Positions 1-16,895 of a stretch of 64,000 nt of DNA are shown in pieces. Source of the DNA: Pterois miles (taxonomy: Eukaryota > Chordata > Actinopteri > Perciformes > Scorpaenidae); the NCBI GenBank assembly GCA_947000775.1, contig CAMQGK010000008.1, positions 222,501 through 286,500 of the forward strand. Reading direction: 5' to 3'. How positions within the stretch are numbered: position 1 is the first letter of the stretch; each line of letters begins with the position of its first letter. The position numbers and the translations under genes were made by a program. Under the pieces are notes generated by a model that saw only the letters and a program-made list of their open reading frames with translations, did not search any database and had not been told where the DNA came from.

Positions 1-1525
<1,525 letters not shown>

Positions 1526-1639
1526 TCTTCTATCACAGCTTTGACTTAGTGAGTTGAATTTTAACCAGCCCTCCTTTAACGTATCTCATGCTTTTCACTC
1601 AGCATCTCATATTTGTGATTAACCATAGATGTATTTATT

Positions 1640-2112
1640 TTGTCAGTCATCATTTCATCGGCTGGGCGTCTTCCCAGATAGTTTCAGGGCCCGGTTAGAC
1701 TCGCCTGACCTCCCCTTCCTGAGTGGCTGTGGGCCGGGCTGTGAGGGCTGTGAAGGGGCGGGACAGGTAAGGGGGAGAGTACAAGAAAGAAAGGATGGGC
1801 ACTTTTTCTTCGTGTCGCCATGAGAAGGATTTAAACCAGAAGAAGTTTCAAACTGAAACGAAAGTTTTTAGTTTAGTTATCGTCGGGTGTTGTTTTTTTT
1901 AGTTGAGCTCACGTTTTATTTTGAAATTTAACTCCGCAGTTCGAGATCCTTAATCGACTTTTTCAGAAAAGTTGTCAACGCACGAGAGACCTGTTTTGAT
2001 CCTAGTTTTATAAACAGCGTTTCCACAAAGGATAAGCGAGTGTAAATACTTTTTTCTTCTTTTAAAGGTGTTTATTAGTTGAACTTGCCCGTCAGGTTTG
2101 ACCCGCGTCGCT
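1640..2112 (+). promoter_or_regulatory. lpcat4: Candidate promoter and 5' UTR of lpcat4
   Basis: GC-rich stretch directly upstream of the lpcat4 start. It has an Sp1-type GC box (GGGGCGGGAC, 1755-1764) followed at once by a good 5' splice signal (CAG/GTAAGG, intron from 1767). A pyrimidine-rich acceptor (TTCTTCTTTTAAAG) ends at 2067. This would fit a non-coding first exon spliced to an exon starting at 2068 that carries the ATG. No TATA box was seen. The exon model is inference; transcript data would decide it. Confidence 0.4.
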
Positions 2113-2202
2113 ATGGAGAAGCACGACTGTCACTCAGCAGCGCCAGAGTACCTTCATCCGTTCATTCATGAGGTGAAGCTGACCAGGGCGCAGAGGATCA
2201 GG
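2113..2202 (+). CDS. lpcat4: lpcat4 coding exon 1
   Basis: Residues 1-30, beginning [13 protein letters not shown] and ending at AGG/GTAACG. Ends in phase 0. Confidence 0.88.
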
Positions 2203-5200
2203 GTAACGCTCACATTAAGGTCTCCAAATATGTGATTACATGGCTGACAAGTCTGGCTCAGAGGCAGACACACTGTGGCATAACTAACAATAGGTTGGAC
2301 AAGTCAAAATCTGCCAGCTGAAACTAATCAGGCAGCAATTTGTTTGGAAAGACGCTTAACTCCTAAACATAAATGTGGTTGAATTGAATGTCAGGAGTCT
2401 GTTAGATAACTGCTATATTTGGACATCCGTCTAAACTCAAAGGTCCCTTATATGGTTATTTGTTTACATGCTTTATTTCAGTTTTCCACATGAGAACAAT
2501 GTGTCTTTCACATTTCCCTTTATGGCTGTGGTGCCTAAGTCATAAATGTTTCATGGATAGACCGGCTGATTTTACCACAGAGTTGAATAACTCTATGATA
2601 ATTTAGCAAGGCAGGGCAATATGGCTAACTTTAATGTCATGTTTATAATATAATCTTTCTCATTGACATTGTTGCTGAATGCAGTGAACTGTTTTTAAAC
2701 CTATGTTTTAATCTTTTGTTTTTAAAGTGTATATACAATCAAACTAAGTCAGAAGTCCCAGCAGCCAGAAGCACCATAAATTGGTAGTTAGAACTTTAAG
2801 GTTTTGTGTTAACTCCACAGAAATTGATTAGAGTCCAGTATGAGAGTGTTAACATGTTTGTGACTATACAAGGGAGGCTGCACAGTGGTGCACTGGTTAG
2901 TACTGTCACCTCACAGTAAAAGGGTCGCAAATTTGAAGAGTTGTGGGCCTTCTGTGTGGAGGTTGCGTGCTCTCCCTGTGTTAGTATGGGTTTTCTCCGG
3001 GTTCTCCGGCTTCCTTCCACCATCAAAAGACATACGGGTTAACTTGTCTGTCTACGTGCCCTGTGATGGACTGGCGACCTGTCCAGGGTGTCCCCCGCCT
3101 TCGCCCAATGCCAGCTGGGATCGGCTCCAGCCCCCCGCGGGATAAGCAGTTGCATATGGATGGATGGACTATACAAAGTGTTTACCCCCGCAAACCTAAA
3201 TGATGTTTTAATGGTCATATTAATAACGTTTTATTTTGAAAATAATGCATACAGGGCCTTTAGAAAGGTAATAAATAAAACTTTTTCCTGAAAAAAACAT
3301 ATATATACAAAAATGGCTGTTTTGTTTATTTCTGTGGAGGATATCTGATGTTTGGTTTCTCCAACAAGGCTTGTGAGCCAGTAGTAAAAAAAGATGTTCA
3401 CATGGTATCTCTGTATCGTCAGATAGTGTTGATGGGTAAATGGCTGAGATTGCCTGGCAAGAACTTGTTGTGAAGTAAAAATATCTATTCTACGTTTTTA
3501 AATGTGCCTTTTTTCCCTCCATCTGGCCTCTAGGGTATTATCCTGGGTAGCATCCTCTTTCCTCTTCGTGTCACCCTCGCAGCTCTCTTCTTCCTCATCA
3601 TGTGGCCCGTTGCCCGGCTACGATTGGCCGGCCTGTCCAAGGAGGAACGCTCTCAGCCCATCAAGGGCTGGAGGCACTGGCTTCTCCACCCGGTCATGTT
3701 GTGGCTGAGCCGGGCTGCCTTCTGGTCACTGGGCTTCCTGTGGGTGAAGGTCAAAGGTTGCAAGGCAGACCTGAAGGAGGCACCAGTGCTGGTGTTGGCA
3801 CCTCACAGTGGCTATCTGGACATGGTGGCTGTGCCGCTGACGCAGCTGGCAACGGTGGTGTCGCGGTCGGAGAACTGCAGCCTGCCAATCATAGGAGGTG
3901 AGGGGCTGTGATTCAGTTAGTCAGACACACACAGAGACAGAATCCTTCTTTGATGGATATTACAGCTTCCAAAACTACAGACATCTAACCGGTGCTGACA
4001 TGACAGAAAATGAATCAGCAACAGTTAATCAGATAATTGTTTGTCATTCATGAAGCAGAAATACAAAACGTAAGTTGTTACAGCTTTTCTAATGTGAGTA
4101 TTTGCTGCTTTTCCCTGTTTTTGCATCACTGTTAAGTGAATGCAAACAACAAGAAATCATCACTTTTGGCTCTGTGAATTTGTAATACATTTTATAGACT
4201 ACGCGACTGATTGAAAGAATATTGAACATATTAATGTATGATCAAAATAATGTTGAAACGTAATTGATTAGTCAGTCAAAGGGAACATTTTTTTGGCAAC
4301 CATTGCTGACAAATAACAACTAATGCCAACAACTCACTAGCTGCATCTCCCGTTCTGCTTTTTTTGTCTTAATCTTTTATCATAATTCTTATTATAACAA
4401 GAAGAAAAAATGGTGTAAACAAAAGGGCTACCTCTGGGTCTTAAAAGTGAAGCCAGTGCGATTAGTATCTTTAACTTGCATTCCTTCTAATTGCAAAAAG
4501 TAGTCTGACTGTATAGAAGTCTATGAGAATTTGACCTTATTTCTCACTTGATTTATTAACTCAGTAAACATTGTAAACATAATTTTCACTATTTTCAGGT
4601 TTTCTTCAATACAGCATGATGTTCATCTAGTAAATTATGGTCCCCTTTAGAGTCAAATAGACCATAAAGCAGGGTATGCTTTAGGGTTTACAACTTAAAC
4701 CCTTTCAAAGTTTGTGCACTTGCAAAATGAAGTTAATTATGACTTTTATTTTGTCACCTAAAAATGTCTTATTCAGCTTCTACATGTTTCCATGTAGGAG
4801 AAGAGTCCATATAAACACCCCGCTGTTGTGGTATTCACGACTTGTGTAAAGTTTCTGAAAGACAGTTCACAACTTGTAACGTTTTTGTTGACACTGTCAG
4901 AAATGGTGGAGGCCATGGAAGTTAATTTTTCAGCACATAAGTTAATACGGTATATTATTTTAGTCGTATATTGTTTTTCTTTATAACTTTATAATATGTC
5001 TGGGGAAAGTGCTGATATTCCTAAAGGCTTCATCCTTTTCCTCTGTCATTATGCATTTTGCTTTTCCTGCCTTATGTTACTCACTTCCTAGCTTGTTAAA
5101 TTGTTAGCCTCTATGGCTTCTGGACACCGACAGTAATGTGAATTTTGCCGTTGCATAGCAGTGGTGTTCTCGTGACTTAACCACTTGAATGCCAATCATA

Positions 5201-8200
5201 TGGTGTACACAACTTTCCATGTTGTAAACAAGCTCACAAGCTTCATTGGAAGGCATCATTAGCTCCATCCTCTCGTGACACTTCAAGATGACAACAGCCA
5301 AAATGCCAAAGTTGAGGCTTCAAAACAGCAGTCCACAAACCAATGGGTGACATCACAATGACTATGTCCACCTCCTACATGCAGTCTGTGGGTATAAATG
5401 ATTGTAAGTGATGGCTCGACATTTGGTCAAAGTGGTCAGTCATGTGCTGCGTTAGATGTGAGATGTTTTTACCCGACAGTTTGTAGACGTTTCAACTTAA
5501 AACTATCTAAACGGTACTGTCTTACTCCTGGCATAATTTTTCTGGTAGTGGATGGGAGACAGTCATGATCTGAAGCATAATTGAGGATAAAGAAAAATCA
5601 CTGTGGAAAATCACTTTGGGAAGGTATGATAGAAGGCAGATACTGTAAGAATAAATGTTTAACTTCTGAGCGTGAGACACGGGGGGTTCACCCTGCCAAA
5701 AACTTAGTACTGTGTGTAACTATGCAACTACCAGAGTGTCTGGATGACATAATGTTTTACTAAAATATTTTTAACTTAACTGGCAGGCACAGTGCAGTAT
5801 GCTCATTGACAGGAAGTCTGAACCCTGGTTGCTAACTTACAGTATTAGGCAAACAACCAAGAGTGATATTTGGAATAGAGGGGTCGAGGAATATAAAAGT
5901 ATGCAAGGAAGTCCAAAGATAAACAACAAGAGTGACTCACTTATTTGGCTTCTAATCTGCTCTGCCTGCTTTGACACTTCCTGCCTTGCTTTCTTAGCAG
6001 ACTCCTCCCTTTGGTTCTGGTTCTGATTTTTGTTCTTGTGTAACAGTGTTTTGTTTGTGTTTCAGCTCTGCTGGAATTCAACCAGTCTGTGCTGGTGAGC
6101 AGAAAGGATCCAGAGTCGAGGAAGAAAGCGGTTGCACAGGTCACAGAGAGGCTGCTGTCCAATGGCTACTGGCCTCAGGTGAGGTGACACTCAATGTTCA
6201 TACGTCTGACAAAAGATAATCTGCCTGACCTTGTATATATTTAAGAGTAAAGGTAGGTAAATTATCAGCTTCCGTCTTGATTTTGCTCGTTTACAGAACT
6301 GGCAATTACGACCAAACTATCCAATCACAATTTGCAACAGTGAAAGGAATGCCATAACAGTATAAACCTTACTGAAACCAAAACAGTCTCTGCTTGTGGT
6401 GGCTTCAGATCACTGACTCACCACAAGCTAACAGCTGATCAAGATTAGATAAAGTATTTGGGATGGGAACTGGATCTGCTAGATTGGTTTGCTGGCCTTA
6501 ACAGGTTGTAAATTCACCCGTTGGAAGTTCGCAGAGCTGCAGCTGCATGCCTTAAAGGGTGGGTCCATTTTTATTTATTAATTTATTTTGTATATCACAC
6601 TGTAACTTCCCAGTGGTGTTCCTTATGTATTCAAATTTGAACATTCAAATTTTGGTCAAAGTACATATGTTTTAGTGTCAAAATGCTATTTTCCCCCAGC
6701 CATTCTACAAACTTTTTCCCATGTGACCTGACGTAGGTTTCTGCAACATACACATTATATATGCATCCTTATAGACGATATTAATGTCGGCATGCTCCGT
6801 TTGAAGAAGTAGATAGGAGAACTGTCACAGAAGCTAAGCAATGTATTGTTTTGTGGAAGCCACGTTAATTTAGATCTGAAAGTTACGCACTAACAAAAAC
6901 AAAATAACTAGTCACGTGCAAGGGAAAAAAATAGTTACGTTTTTGTGCACTGAGTCTGGTAGCTTTGATTATAATGCCTTAAGTTCCCTATCATAAAGGC
7001 TGTCTGATGGCGAGGTAAAGCTGTGAAAATATTTTAAATATAGCATACACTTAATCTGACAGTGATTTTTTTTTTTTTTTTTAGGTGGCTAAAAGTACCT
7101 TTTTCTTTTTCCCCATCCATAGCCGCTTTACCTTGCCATCAGACAGCCCTTTAATACGGGGAAATGAAGGCATTATATCGCTGTCTTTAAAGCCACCAGA
7201 CTCCCACTTCAAAAAATCCAAGCTGACCCTTTCAGTTATTTCCAAACTTCACACAGCTAACTTTGACTCAGCTCATGCTAACATTATTCATAACGTTATT
7301 GATTAGCGTACTTTGGTAACCTACATCACTGCTTTTTGCATTTTGAGTGGGCATTTCCATTTGAAAAAAACAGAACAGAACTCAGACATCGCTCTCATCA
7401 TTTCTTAATCCTTGGCTAGATGCTGATGTTTCCTGAGGGAACCACAACTAACGGCCACGCCCTCATCAAATTCAAACCTGGTGAGTACGAGCAAATCGCT
7501 CCTGCTTTTTCTTGATGGCACATACACCACAGTTTATTCAAGAAGTCACAGCAGTTGTTCTGCTACTGCAGGCTGAACTACTCTTCTTCCTATAACATTT
7601 CTCTTTCTCATTCCAGTCATTTTTTTTTCCTTGTTGTCATCAGGTGCGTTCCTCGCTGGAGTCCCAGTCCAACCTGTTCTGTTGCGTTACCCCAACAAGC
7701 TGGTGAGTGAAGTCATTGGGGGTGGCAAGTTGATCTGCTAGTCTGTAGTAACAGACGATGACTGATTAACATGACAGATTTAATACTTGGAGCTGCTATT
7801 TGTCCTGTTCAAGAGCAAAAGATTGAGTCGCCTCATAACTGTACTTCGAAGGTGTTTTTATCCAGTGTGAGTGGGGGTGAATACACTTTGATTTGGGGCC
7901 ACTCTCAAGGTTTCTAAAGTGGATTTTCAGTCGTAAACAAACACACAAAAGGCATTAATTTAACATTAGAGAAAATCTGTGCACCCTGCCCTTTTATATT
8001 TTCAGCTCATCCTGCAACATCCAGTGTTAATTTTGGCAGCCGTTTTAGATTTTTTCTTAGTCTTTAGATAAAAATGCTTATGAGTCACATTTTAGTCATT
8101 TTCATCCTTCATAGTTTTAGTTGATGACAATTTATTACTTTTTAGTCAAATTATGTTCTCTCTTGAGTGTTTTTAGATATGTCTTTTTAGTATTTCTTAA

Positions 8201-11200
8201 TCTATAGTCCTGTGTGAAATTTCCTTTTTAGTCTTTAGATTATATGGAACATTTGAGTCAATCTATTCTAGCCAAAACCAATAGTCATTTTAGTGAAATT
8301 CTTTGCACATACAATTTTATTTTATGAGTATCTGATGAAAAACGCAGACTGAATGATTAGGAATGCAGCTTTGCAGTTAGAGTCCTCCTGACTGTGCCTA
8401 TTAGTGATGCATGGTCCGTGCGCACTGCCAACATGCAGATATGTTTTAATCAATCTCCTGAACCCGACCCATAAACTGCCAACTTCGTGATTTATCGTAG
8501 CACAAGTCAGGACTGAGAGGAGAAGGACAGAAATAGACTGAGCTGTGTGAGTAGATGTGTGTGGGTCTGCATTTGAGTGACAGAGAGAGGGGAGGAGATG
8601 GTGGAAGGTAACAAAATGAAGAGAGATTTTGGTAAAGTTTTTTATTTTTTGTCAACGATATTTCATGTTTGAGATTGTTGCAGGTAGCGTTCAATGCCAT
8701 CTGTGCCATCTCGTCATTGTCTTGTCTTAGTCATGGAAAAAAAAGATGGTTGATGAACATATTTTGCCATAGTTTAATGAATAACACTGGCAGGATCTCT
8801 AGAAGTTAATATCCACAAACTGCTAGAACAGAAAATATTTCATTTTATGTGTAATGGAAAACCAGATGAAATAAAACAAGCATTTGTGTAATAAATGAGT
8901 GTGAAGGTGTAAAACTGCTAAAGTAGAGAGCCTGGGAGTGACCATAAAGAAAATATATATATATCTCGAGGCCACAATTTACTAATTTGTGCGCATGAGA
9001 TAATATGTTGTTTCTTCAGTTTATTTAATGTTTTGATTAATTTGTGGGAACAAATGATATAATCATGGCAGTGCACAATACCGAGTCATTCATTCCAGCC
9101 ACTTGTCCAAATACTGTAGCTCTGGATAGAAACTTTTAATTAATCTTTAGTTTATCTTAGGGATGAGTTATCAAGACACGTCAACATTTGCTATGCAAAG
9201 GATTTTCATTTGTAAAAAAGCAAGTAACGAGGATATTAAGAGCTTTAAGATTAGATCATTGGGCAAAATGCTGATTTGGAAATACCAGTACTTGAAACAG
9301 GTGAGCTGCACCTCATGCTTCAGGGGGAAAGACTGCTCTGTAGTGCTGGCTCCTTGCATATACACTTATCTCATGCACACATTAGATTATGGCCTCAATT
9401 TGTTTTTTTCTCTCTATAAGTACTTTGTACTAAGTAGTCGGGTATTGCATTTTTTTTATCGTTTATAAGCAACAGGTGCTTTCCAAAGTGCTTAAATGGC
9501 TATGTACCATTCAGTCACCTTTATTATTCTCGGTGTGTACCAGTGATTTCAGAATCCAAGATTCAGATTTTAGCTTAGTTACATACGCTGATGATATGAC
9601 TCTTGTCAGCGTCGTACATGAGGGGGACACTGATTTGACCATGTCATGTCCCTCTAGAACTGGTGTCAGTTGAGTACTCTTGAGATAAACATTAGTAAAA
9701 CCAAAGAAATGGTCATATTCAGATAACATTACATTCTCAACTTATGCCAACCTCTGACAATTATGGGGCACCCTGTTGAAAAGGTTAGCTGTTTTTAAAT
9801 ACTTAAGAACTTATATAGATGGGCACCTTGATTTTATAGGACATGTTGTTAAAAAAAATCTATGCAGAGGTTACACCGACTCAGGAAGCTTAATGACTTT
9901 GAGGTGAGCCAGATTTTTACGTACATTTTAAAGTTAATTGCAACAGACTGGTGCATTTTGAGAACAAAATTAAGAGGTTAGATCTATGAAGAGTCTAGGA
10001 TAGATCTTGTGTTCTTGTAAATAATTTTTGCTCTAGCAGTGGTGGGATCTAACTAAGTACATTTAGGCTTCTCAACTACTGAACTTAAAAATTTCGAGGT
10101 ACTTGTACTTTACTCAAATGTTTCCATTGTATGTAACTTTATAGCTCACTTCTGCTCTACTACATCTCAGATGGAAATATTGTACTATATTGTACTTTGC
10201 ATCCATTATTTATGTGACATTAATTACTAGCTATATGCAGATTCAGATTCCTAGTATTAAATATAAATCAACTAATCAACTATGGTGGAAATATGCCTAA
10301 TGAGGGCCAGCCAGCCCACTTGTTGAGTGTAATAGTATTTTGGTTCACTATGAAACTCTTTTGGCACACTTGTAGAGGTGCATGGAGTGGCTGTCACAAA
10401 TGCAGATTACCATTTTCAACTGCATTTAGAAATGCCTGCTGTTGATATAAAACATCAAATGGCAGAAAAAAATTAGAAAAAATTTGTATACTTTAGTGAT
10501 TTATTTATTTATTTTGCTGGGGTGGTGATGGAAATGGGCTGTGGATCCCATTTTTAATTGATTCAGCTTGTATAATGCCACAATTGCAGTTACAAATGAG
10601 AGAAAGTAAGTAGTGTTTTCCATGAAGACATCCATCAGAGTTTTGTCAGGAACTAGAGGTGGGGCTGATGGAGGTGGCTACCTTATAATTCTCCATGCAG
10701 GAAAAACCCTTGGAAAGAGAAACTGTGGAGTGAAACTGCGGAGTGGTTAACACAGCCAGGAAACCACAGATGCAACTAAGCAGCAGGCGTGTGCTGAATA
10801 ACAAAAATAAAACTCTTAGCATACAGTAAGTGACCCGTCCCAGCCATTGTACCCACAATTTGAATTGCTTCCCACAGGAAGGCACTTTAGACTTCCACGA
10901 GCCACCAGAAATGTCTGTGAGAAATCATTTGCTCCAAGCGCAGTTAAATTACTTAATTATTATTTGAATTATAGTTAATCATAGCCTACAGGGCCACCCC
11001 CCTCACCCCCACCCTGCACTGAATTTGCACATTTGTCTCGTGTTTGCAGAATTTGCACATGGTGCATTTGTAGTAGGTCTACGTAAATGTATTTGATTGG
11101 ATATGACTGAACTCCAAGTTCCTCCAGTGTGTTTTTATTTTTACTGTTTCTGACTATTGTCTTATTTGTAACTAATGTTGACTGTGGTGAAGCCAAAGAT

Positions 11201-14200
11201 AATGTGCCACATTGTGGACACTAAGTTTCTCACTAACTAACTAACTTACAGAGAGAGGTAAAATGTGTTAAATAATAACATAAAATCAAATAAATAAATA
11301 AATAAAATAAAATATATTAAATAATTTAAACAAAAATAAAAGGGGTAAATAACAGTAACAGACTAAAATAAAATATCTCACTGTTAAAGTAATAAATAAG
11401 GGCTCTCTGTTATTAAGAGTTGTATTAAGAGTTGCGACGCCCTGCTTTATTAACACATTTATTAAGGTAATTACATGATTTAAAAAAGACAAGACTAGTC
11501 TGGAAGATTTTCATTTAAATGCAAATGAAGCAACACAATGATGATTGAGCCTGTGGTCTACTGGTAAAAGTGATGCAATATTTATATATTTGCAGTATGA
11601 TTATTGTTAAACACGTATCGGTTGTATACACACAGTTTAATTATTCTTGATACTACTTGATACATACTGTACATACATTAACAACATGGGAAATCATTTA
11701 CACAATGTGCTTGGTGTTTAAGTGGTTAAGTTGTGAGAACACAACTGCTGCAGTGACAATATTAGTACTACTGTTGGTGTCTAGATGCCTCAGAGGCTAA
11801 CAATTTAGCAAGCTACCAAGTTGGTAATATAGTGAAGGAAATGCAAAGGCATAATGACAACAATAACAACATTTTTCTCAGACACATTTTAAAATTACAA
11901 ATGGTTACAATCTACTGTACTGTACAAAGTAAAAAATAATATTCCCTGATGAAATGAACTTCCATGGCCTCCGGCATGTCTGACAGTGTCAACAAAGAGG
12001 TCACAAGAGGTGAACTCAGCTCTTTCTGAAGCTTTCCACGTAGGAGGTTGTGAATACCACAAGGGGGGCGTTCATGTGGACTCTTCTCATGAACATTGAT
12101 AAACACGACCTCATTTGAAGGCACCAGTCTAATTTTTATTTTCAATTTTTGTGTTCATGTATCAACAAAAAGACACCAGACCTCTGAGCACACATCCGTT
12201 GTTTCCACTCAAATAGAAACCCTAAATCAGCCAGAACTGAAATTGTCTGGATTGTCACCTTAAGATCTTACAGTTGATTTAGAGCCGATCAGAAACAACC
12301 GTCAAACTGTCCCTCTTTTTAAACATCGAGCCACAAGGATGCACATACAGGGAAGGCTTTGTCTCTTCTGTTTTTAGATACATAAGTCTTGTCATTTGTG
12401 TCTTGTCACTGTGTACACTACGCTGTTGTACACATGCTTTAGTAATGTTTATGAGCATACTCTCTTTTTCCTCCTGGTGCCTGTCAGGTTTTTTTTTTTT
12501 TTCTGTTACACCTGGTTGTGTCACTGATTAGTCTTTTTATAACTCTTCTCAGGATACTGTTCGTTGGACGTACAAAGGGACAACCTGGTGAGTTCATCTG
12601 TTAGTTCTTACCGTCAGGTCGACGTGACAGTGTTTGGATTTCTACATACTCAAGGCAGGAAGTTGTGTAAGCTTTGAAACATGTTTGTACTTTTTTATGC
12701 TGTCTCAGTTATAGTGTGCTCAGTGACTTGATTTTCTTTATCCTTTGAGATAGAAAAAATAACTGCATTTCAATGACTATTACTCAATTGCAAGTGGATG
12801 CAACAGAAGTGCTGCAACATGTACACATTTTGTGACAAACACAGCTGTTACTTTATATTTTCTGCTGTTGGGAAAAGTTGTATCACCGATAGAAACACCT
12901 CCCTGGTATAGTGCAATAAGATTGCAATCCGCGCTATTGACAATCCTAACCACATGGGATGGCAAGCAACCATATGTTCATGTTTTTTCCATGCAGTATT
13001 TAGCAGTGTGACAAGCTGCTTTGGTGTTTTTTTTTTTGTGAGTAAAACACTGCGCTCATCTCACTTTTTTACCCAGCCGTCCAGTCACAATGCATGGGAG
13101 GGAGGAGCAAGTACTCTACTTTGTGCCAATATTTTTACCTGCAGATATCCATAACATAGAAATCAGATGAAACCAAAGCATCTCAGCTGAAAGAAATGCC
13201 TTATTGCCCCTCTGTGTTTGGCATTTAACAAAAAACATGTATTTAAATAATTTTCATCCTTCTCAAAAGCACAAAGAAAAAGCACACTATACCTAATCAT
13301 AGCCTAATCCATAATCCTATAACAATAAAGCTTATTTATATAGCACTAATATCAGGATAAATGAAGGGAAAAAAACTACAATAATACTGCTTATTGTACA
13401 GTTGTGCCAGTCACTGTCACTGCAGAAATTCCCTCATTTAGAGGGGTTCTGCCTTTCTTTGACGGTTGAACCCTAAATATAACAATTAAATTGATAGCTT
13501 TGGTTGTTTTGAAGTAAGGGTATACAGTATGAGGTACTTCTCCACAGTTAGTGTACTACCTACAAGACATGACAGCACGCCTCCAGTTTGGAGAAGCAGA
13601 CAGGACTACCAGCACAGGAGCAAAGAAATGTACTGATGAGTATGAAGGCAGCATCAATCTATATCTTTTAGCCACCCGAAAGAAAGACCCACCTAAAAAT
13701 AATAATAATAATAGAAGAACAATATAAGTGTATTTTCATCACTTAACTTTGCCGTCAGACTACCCGTTCTTATGGGGAACTAAAGCTGTTATTTATGCTT
13801 TCTTCAAAGCCACCAGACTCCATTGACAAAAGCAGTAATTTTACCTCAGATTTGACTTTATATATTTGTCTTTATCCGTTAGGGTTGAGGCACTGTGGCA
13901 CACGACTTCTCAGTTCTACACCAACTGTACTATTGAGGTAAGACATTTCACCACATCATTCACAAATTAACTCATCACACACATGATAATGTTTTTTGTC
14001 ACCTTTTGTTCAAATGTGTCTTTGGAGAGTAACTTTAACACCTGTTGGAAATGGCATACGAGTGACCATGTTCATCACCAGTGGTGGGTGTGATCAGAGG
14101 TGTAACAGACAAACAGGAGAGACGTGAATATGCAAACCCAATGTGTTTTTTGCTGTTTTAACTGCCACTGTGACTAAAAATGATAGAAATGAATGTCAGA

Positions 14201-16854
14201 CTTTTATTTATTGTGTTGCAGTTCATGCCAGTTTACAAGCCCTCCCAGGAGGAGAAGAATGACCCCAACCTGTATGCAGACAATGTTCAGAAACTCATGG
14301 CCAAGTAAGTTACCTAAGTATGATGTTGTTTTATGATTTGTCACTTTATCAGGTACAGTCTTTAATATTTTAAGATTTTTTTGATTCCCAGAGGTGAAAT
14401 TCAGATATTGCAGCAGAACAAGGGCATTAAATAAGTACAGAAACAGATAAATAAACAAATAATCAGAAATTTATAAAATAATAGAAATAAAATAGGGTGT
14501 ACACAAGGCATTAAACTCAAAATAACAAGGCAAGCTATACACATACAATACCCACAGTTTGTACTTAAACTAAGATGCTAAGAGTGATAGTGGTGATCAG
14601 TAGTATATATATTTAAGGGTAATTTGACATACCATCTACTAGTATTAACTAATGATACTTTGTATCAATATAGAAACATAGTACATAATGTAATAAAACT
14701 AAGGCTGTCAATCAATTAAAATATTTAATCACACGATTGTCCATAGCATGATTAATCGCAAGTTAATCACATTTGTATCTGTTCAAAATGTACCTTAAAA
14801 GGGAGATTGATCAAGTTTTTAATGCTCTTATCAACAAGGGAGTGGGCAAATATGCTTTCTTTATACAAATGTATGTATATATTAGAAATCAATTAGCAAT
14901 ACAAAGCAATGACAAATGGGTTAAGCATAAAAAACTATGCTCAAATCATAACATGGCAAACAAGCCCAACAGGCAACAACAGCTGTCAGTGTGTCAGTGT
15001 GCTGACTTGACTATGACTTGCCCCAAACTGCATGTGATTATCATAAAGTGGGCATGTCTGTAAAGGAGAGACTTGTGGGTACCTGTAGATGCCATTGTCA
15101 TTCACATATCTGGATGTCAGAGGTCAAGGGACCCCTTTGAATATAGCCAAGCTAGTTTTTCCTCATCAAAGTTTTTAGCCTTATTAAGCCTCCTTTGCGA
15201 CAAGTTTGTATGACATAGTTGGTACTAATGGTTTCCTTAGGTTTTCTAGTTTCATATGATGCCATCTTGACTCTAACTTTAAAACTGAGCCTGCTACAAC
15301 ATTTGAAAGATAAGATTGCGTTAAAGAAATTAGTGAGGTTAAAATGAATTTGTGCAATGTGTTATTGTGTTAACTTTGATAGCCCTAAATAAAACAGTAA
15401 CATTAACATACTGTACGTATATAGAGTGCATAGTATGGGATATCAAATATATGGTGCAATGTAACAGTATGGTATATGTTACAGCCCGGCTCAAAGGCTG
15501 CTTAATCACTGCTGATAGGTCACACGTGCCAACCCATGGCAAATCACCAGCGTGCACAGCTCAGCAACACAAACACACCAGAACAAATCAGGAACTTATT
15601 ACCAATACGCTGCTTACATTCACCAAAAAACAGCAGAGCACCCTACTTACCACACTCGTCCATGTCTCCCAAACAACCAACTCAATTTACAAAACGAGGC
15701 GCACCTCCTTGCTAGGCCACACTATCTTATTCATGAAACCAGTCTCTGCCAATCAGCCATTAACAACCAGCAGAACCAACTGCACTATGACAATCTAAAC
15801 TGGGTCAAATGAGTTAGGACAAGCCCCCATTTGTTACAGCCCGATTCAAAGGCTGCAACAACAATGGGAGACGAGACGAGTGTTAAAATGGTCAACTATA
15901 AATCCAAAACTGTGCCAGCCAAGGAATAGAAGTAGGAAGAGGGAGCTTTTCATGTCCTGACCACACCAATCCTAGGTGTGGCTCATCAGCCTTACAAACC
16001 TCGAAAACAAAACGAAAAAGAACCAGCAAAAGGATAGCTAGTCCCCAGCCCTAGAAGAAATTCCTGCCAACGTGGCCGGCTAACCAACATACAGCAGAGA
16101 CTACATCTAATGCGTGATGTCTGATGTCCCTTTAGGGCCCTCGGAATCCCAGCTACAGATTATGTGATGGAGGGCGGAGTTCCTGTCACTAAGCTGGGTG
16201 GGCTCTCTCTCCCAGTGGAGTCGCCTGCCAGGGAAACACTCTCGCTGTTGCATGGAAACGGGTGAGAGAAGATCTGTGCTTTTTTAATGTTTCTTTTTCT
16301 TCATTTTCTTAATCTTTTATTGTTCTCACATCTTCCTCTCACTCTCTCTCAGTCTGGGAGCACAGGAAGTGGAGGCAGCACTGGACAGAATGATTGACAG
16401 GTGTCAGTCAGGAGCTGAAGGGTCAAAGGCTGATGCAGAGGAGCTGGCTTCGATCCTCGGGCTGACTGACAGAGAGACAGCTGTCACCATCTGTGGCCTC
16501 TACTCCAAGGTAGAAGATTTTTTGCGTGCATGTTTACAAGATTAACTTATTGTCGTTTTTACTGGTTTTACTGTGTTTTTGTAGATGGCAAGGTTATTAC
16601 AGTTTTGAATTTTTGATTAATTTTTTTATTTTACTTTTCTTTAGTGACTTTTCAGAGTGCGTTAGCTAGTTTTTGGTTTTTCAGAAAGGTTAATTTTTAT
16701 TCAGTTTTAGTTTGTTTTTGTTAGAGCTAGTTGTGATTTCTCAGAAGCATGAACGTACATATAAGACTACATACTAAATACATGGATGGATGGAGTGGCC
16801 AAAATGTTAAATCTTGCTACTGTAATGAAGCAATTGTGACATCGGTTGTGATAT

Positions 16855-16895
<41 letters not shown>

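Larger units (their letters stand above)
7703..12552. other. lpcat4: lpcat4 intron 5 (4.85 kb)
   Basis: No exon seen between the phase-compatible donor at 7703 and acceptor at 12552. Holds an ATTTTAGTC-rich teleost repeat (8024-8300), a LINE RT relic (about 9476-9960), a fragment of the AGTGGTGG / GTACTTGTACTTTACT repeat (about 10035-10250) and an inverted family A copy (11690-12150). The rest shows nothing I can name. Confidence 0.8.

Noticed and set aside
9163..9468. 101-codon open frame upstream of the LINE relic
   Set aside because: No motif, A/T-rich, not in frame with the RT pieces.
15352..15798. 148-codon open frame
   Set aside because: Starts inside the tail of an hAT-like element, no recognisable protein, no supporting splice or promoter context.
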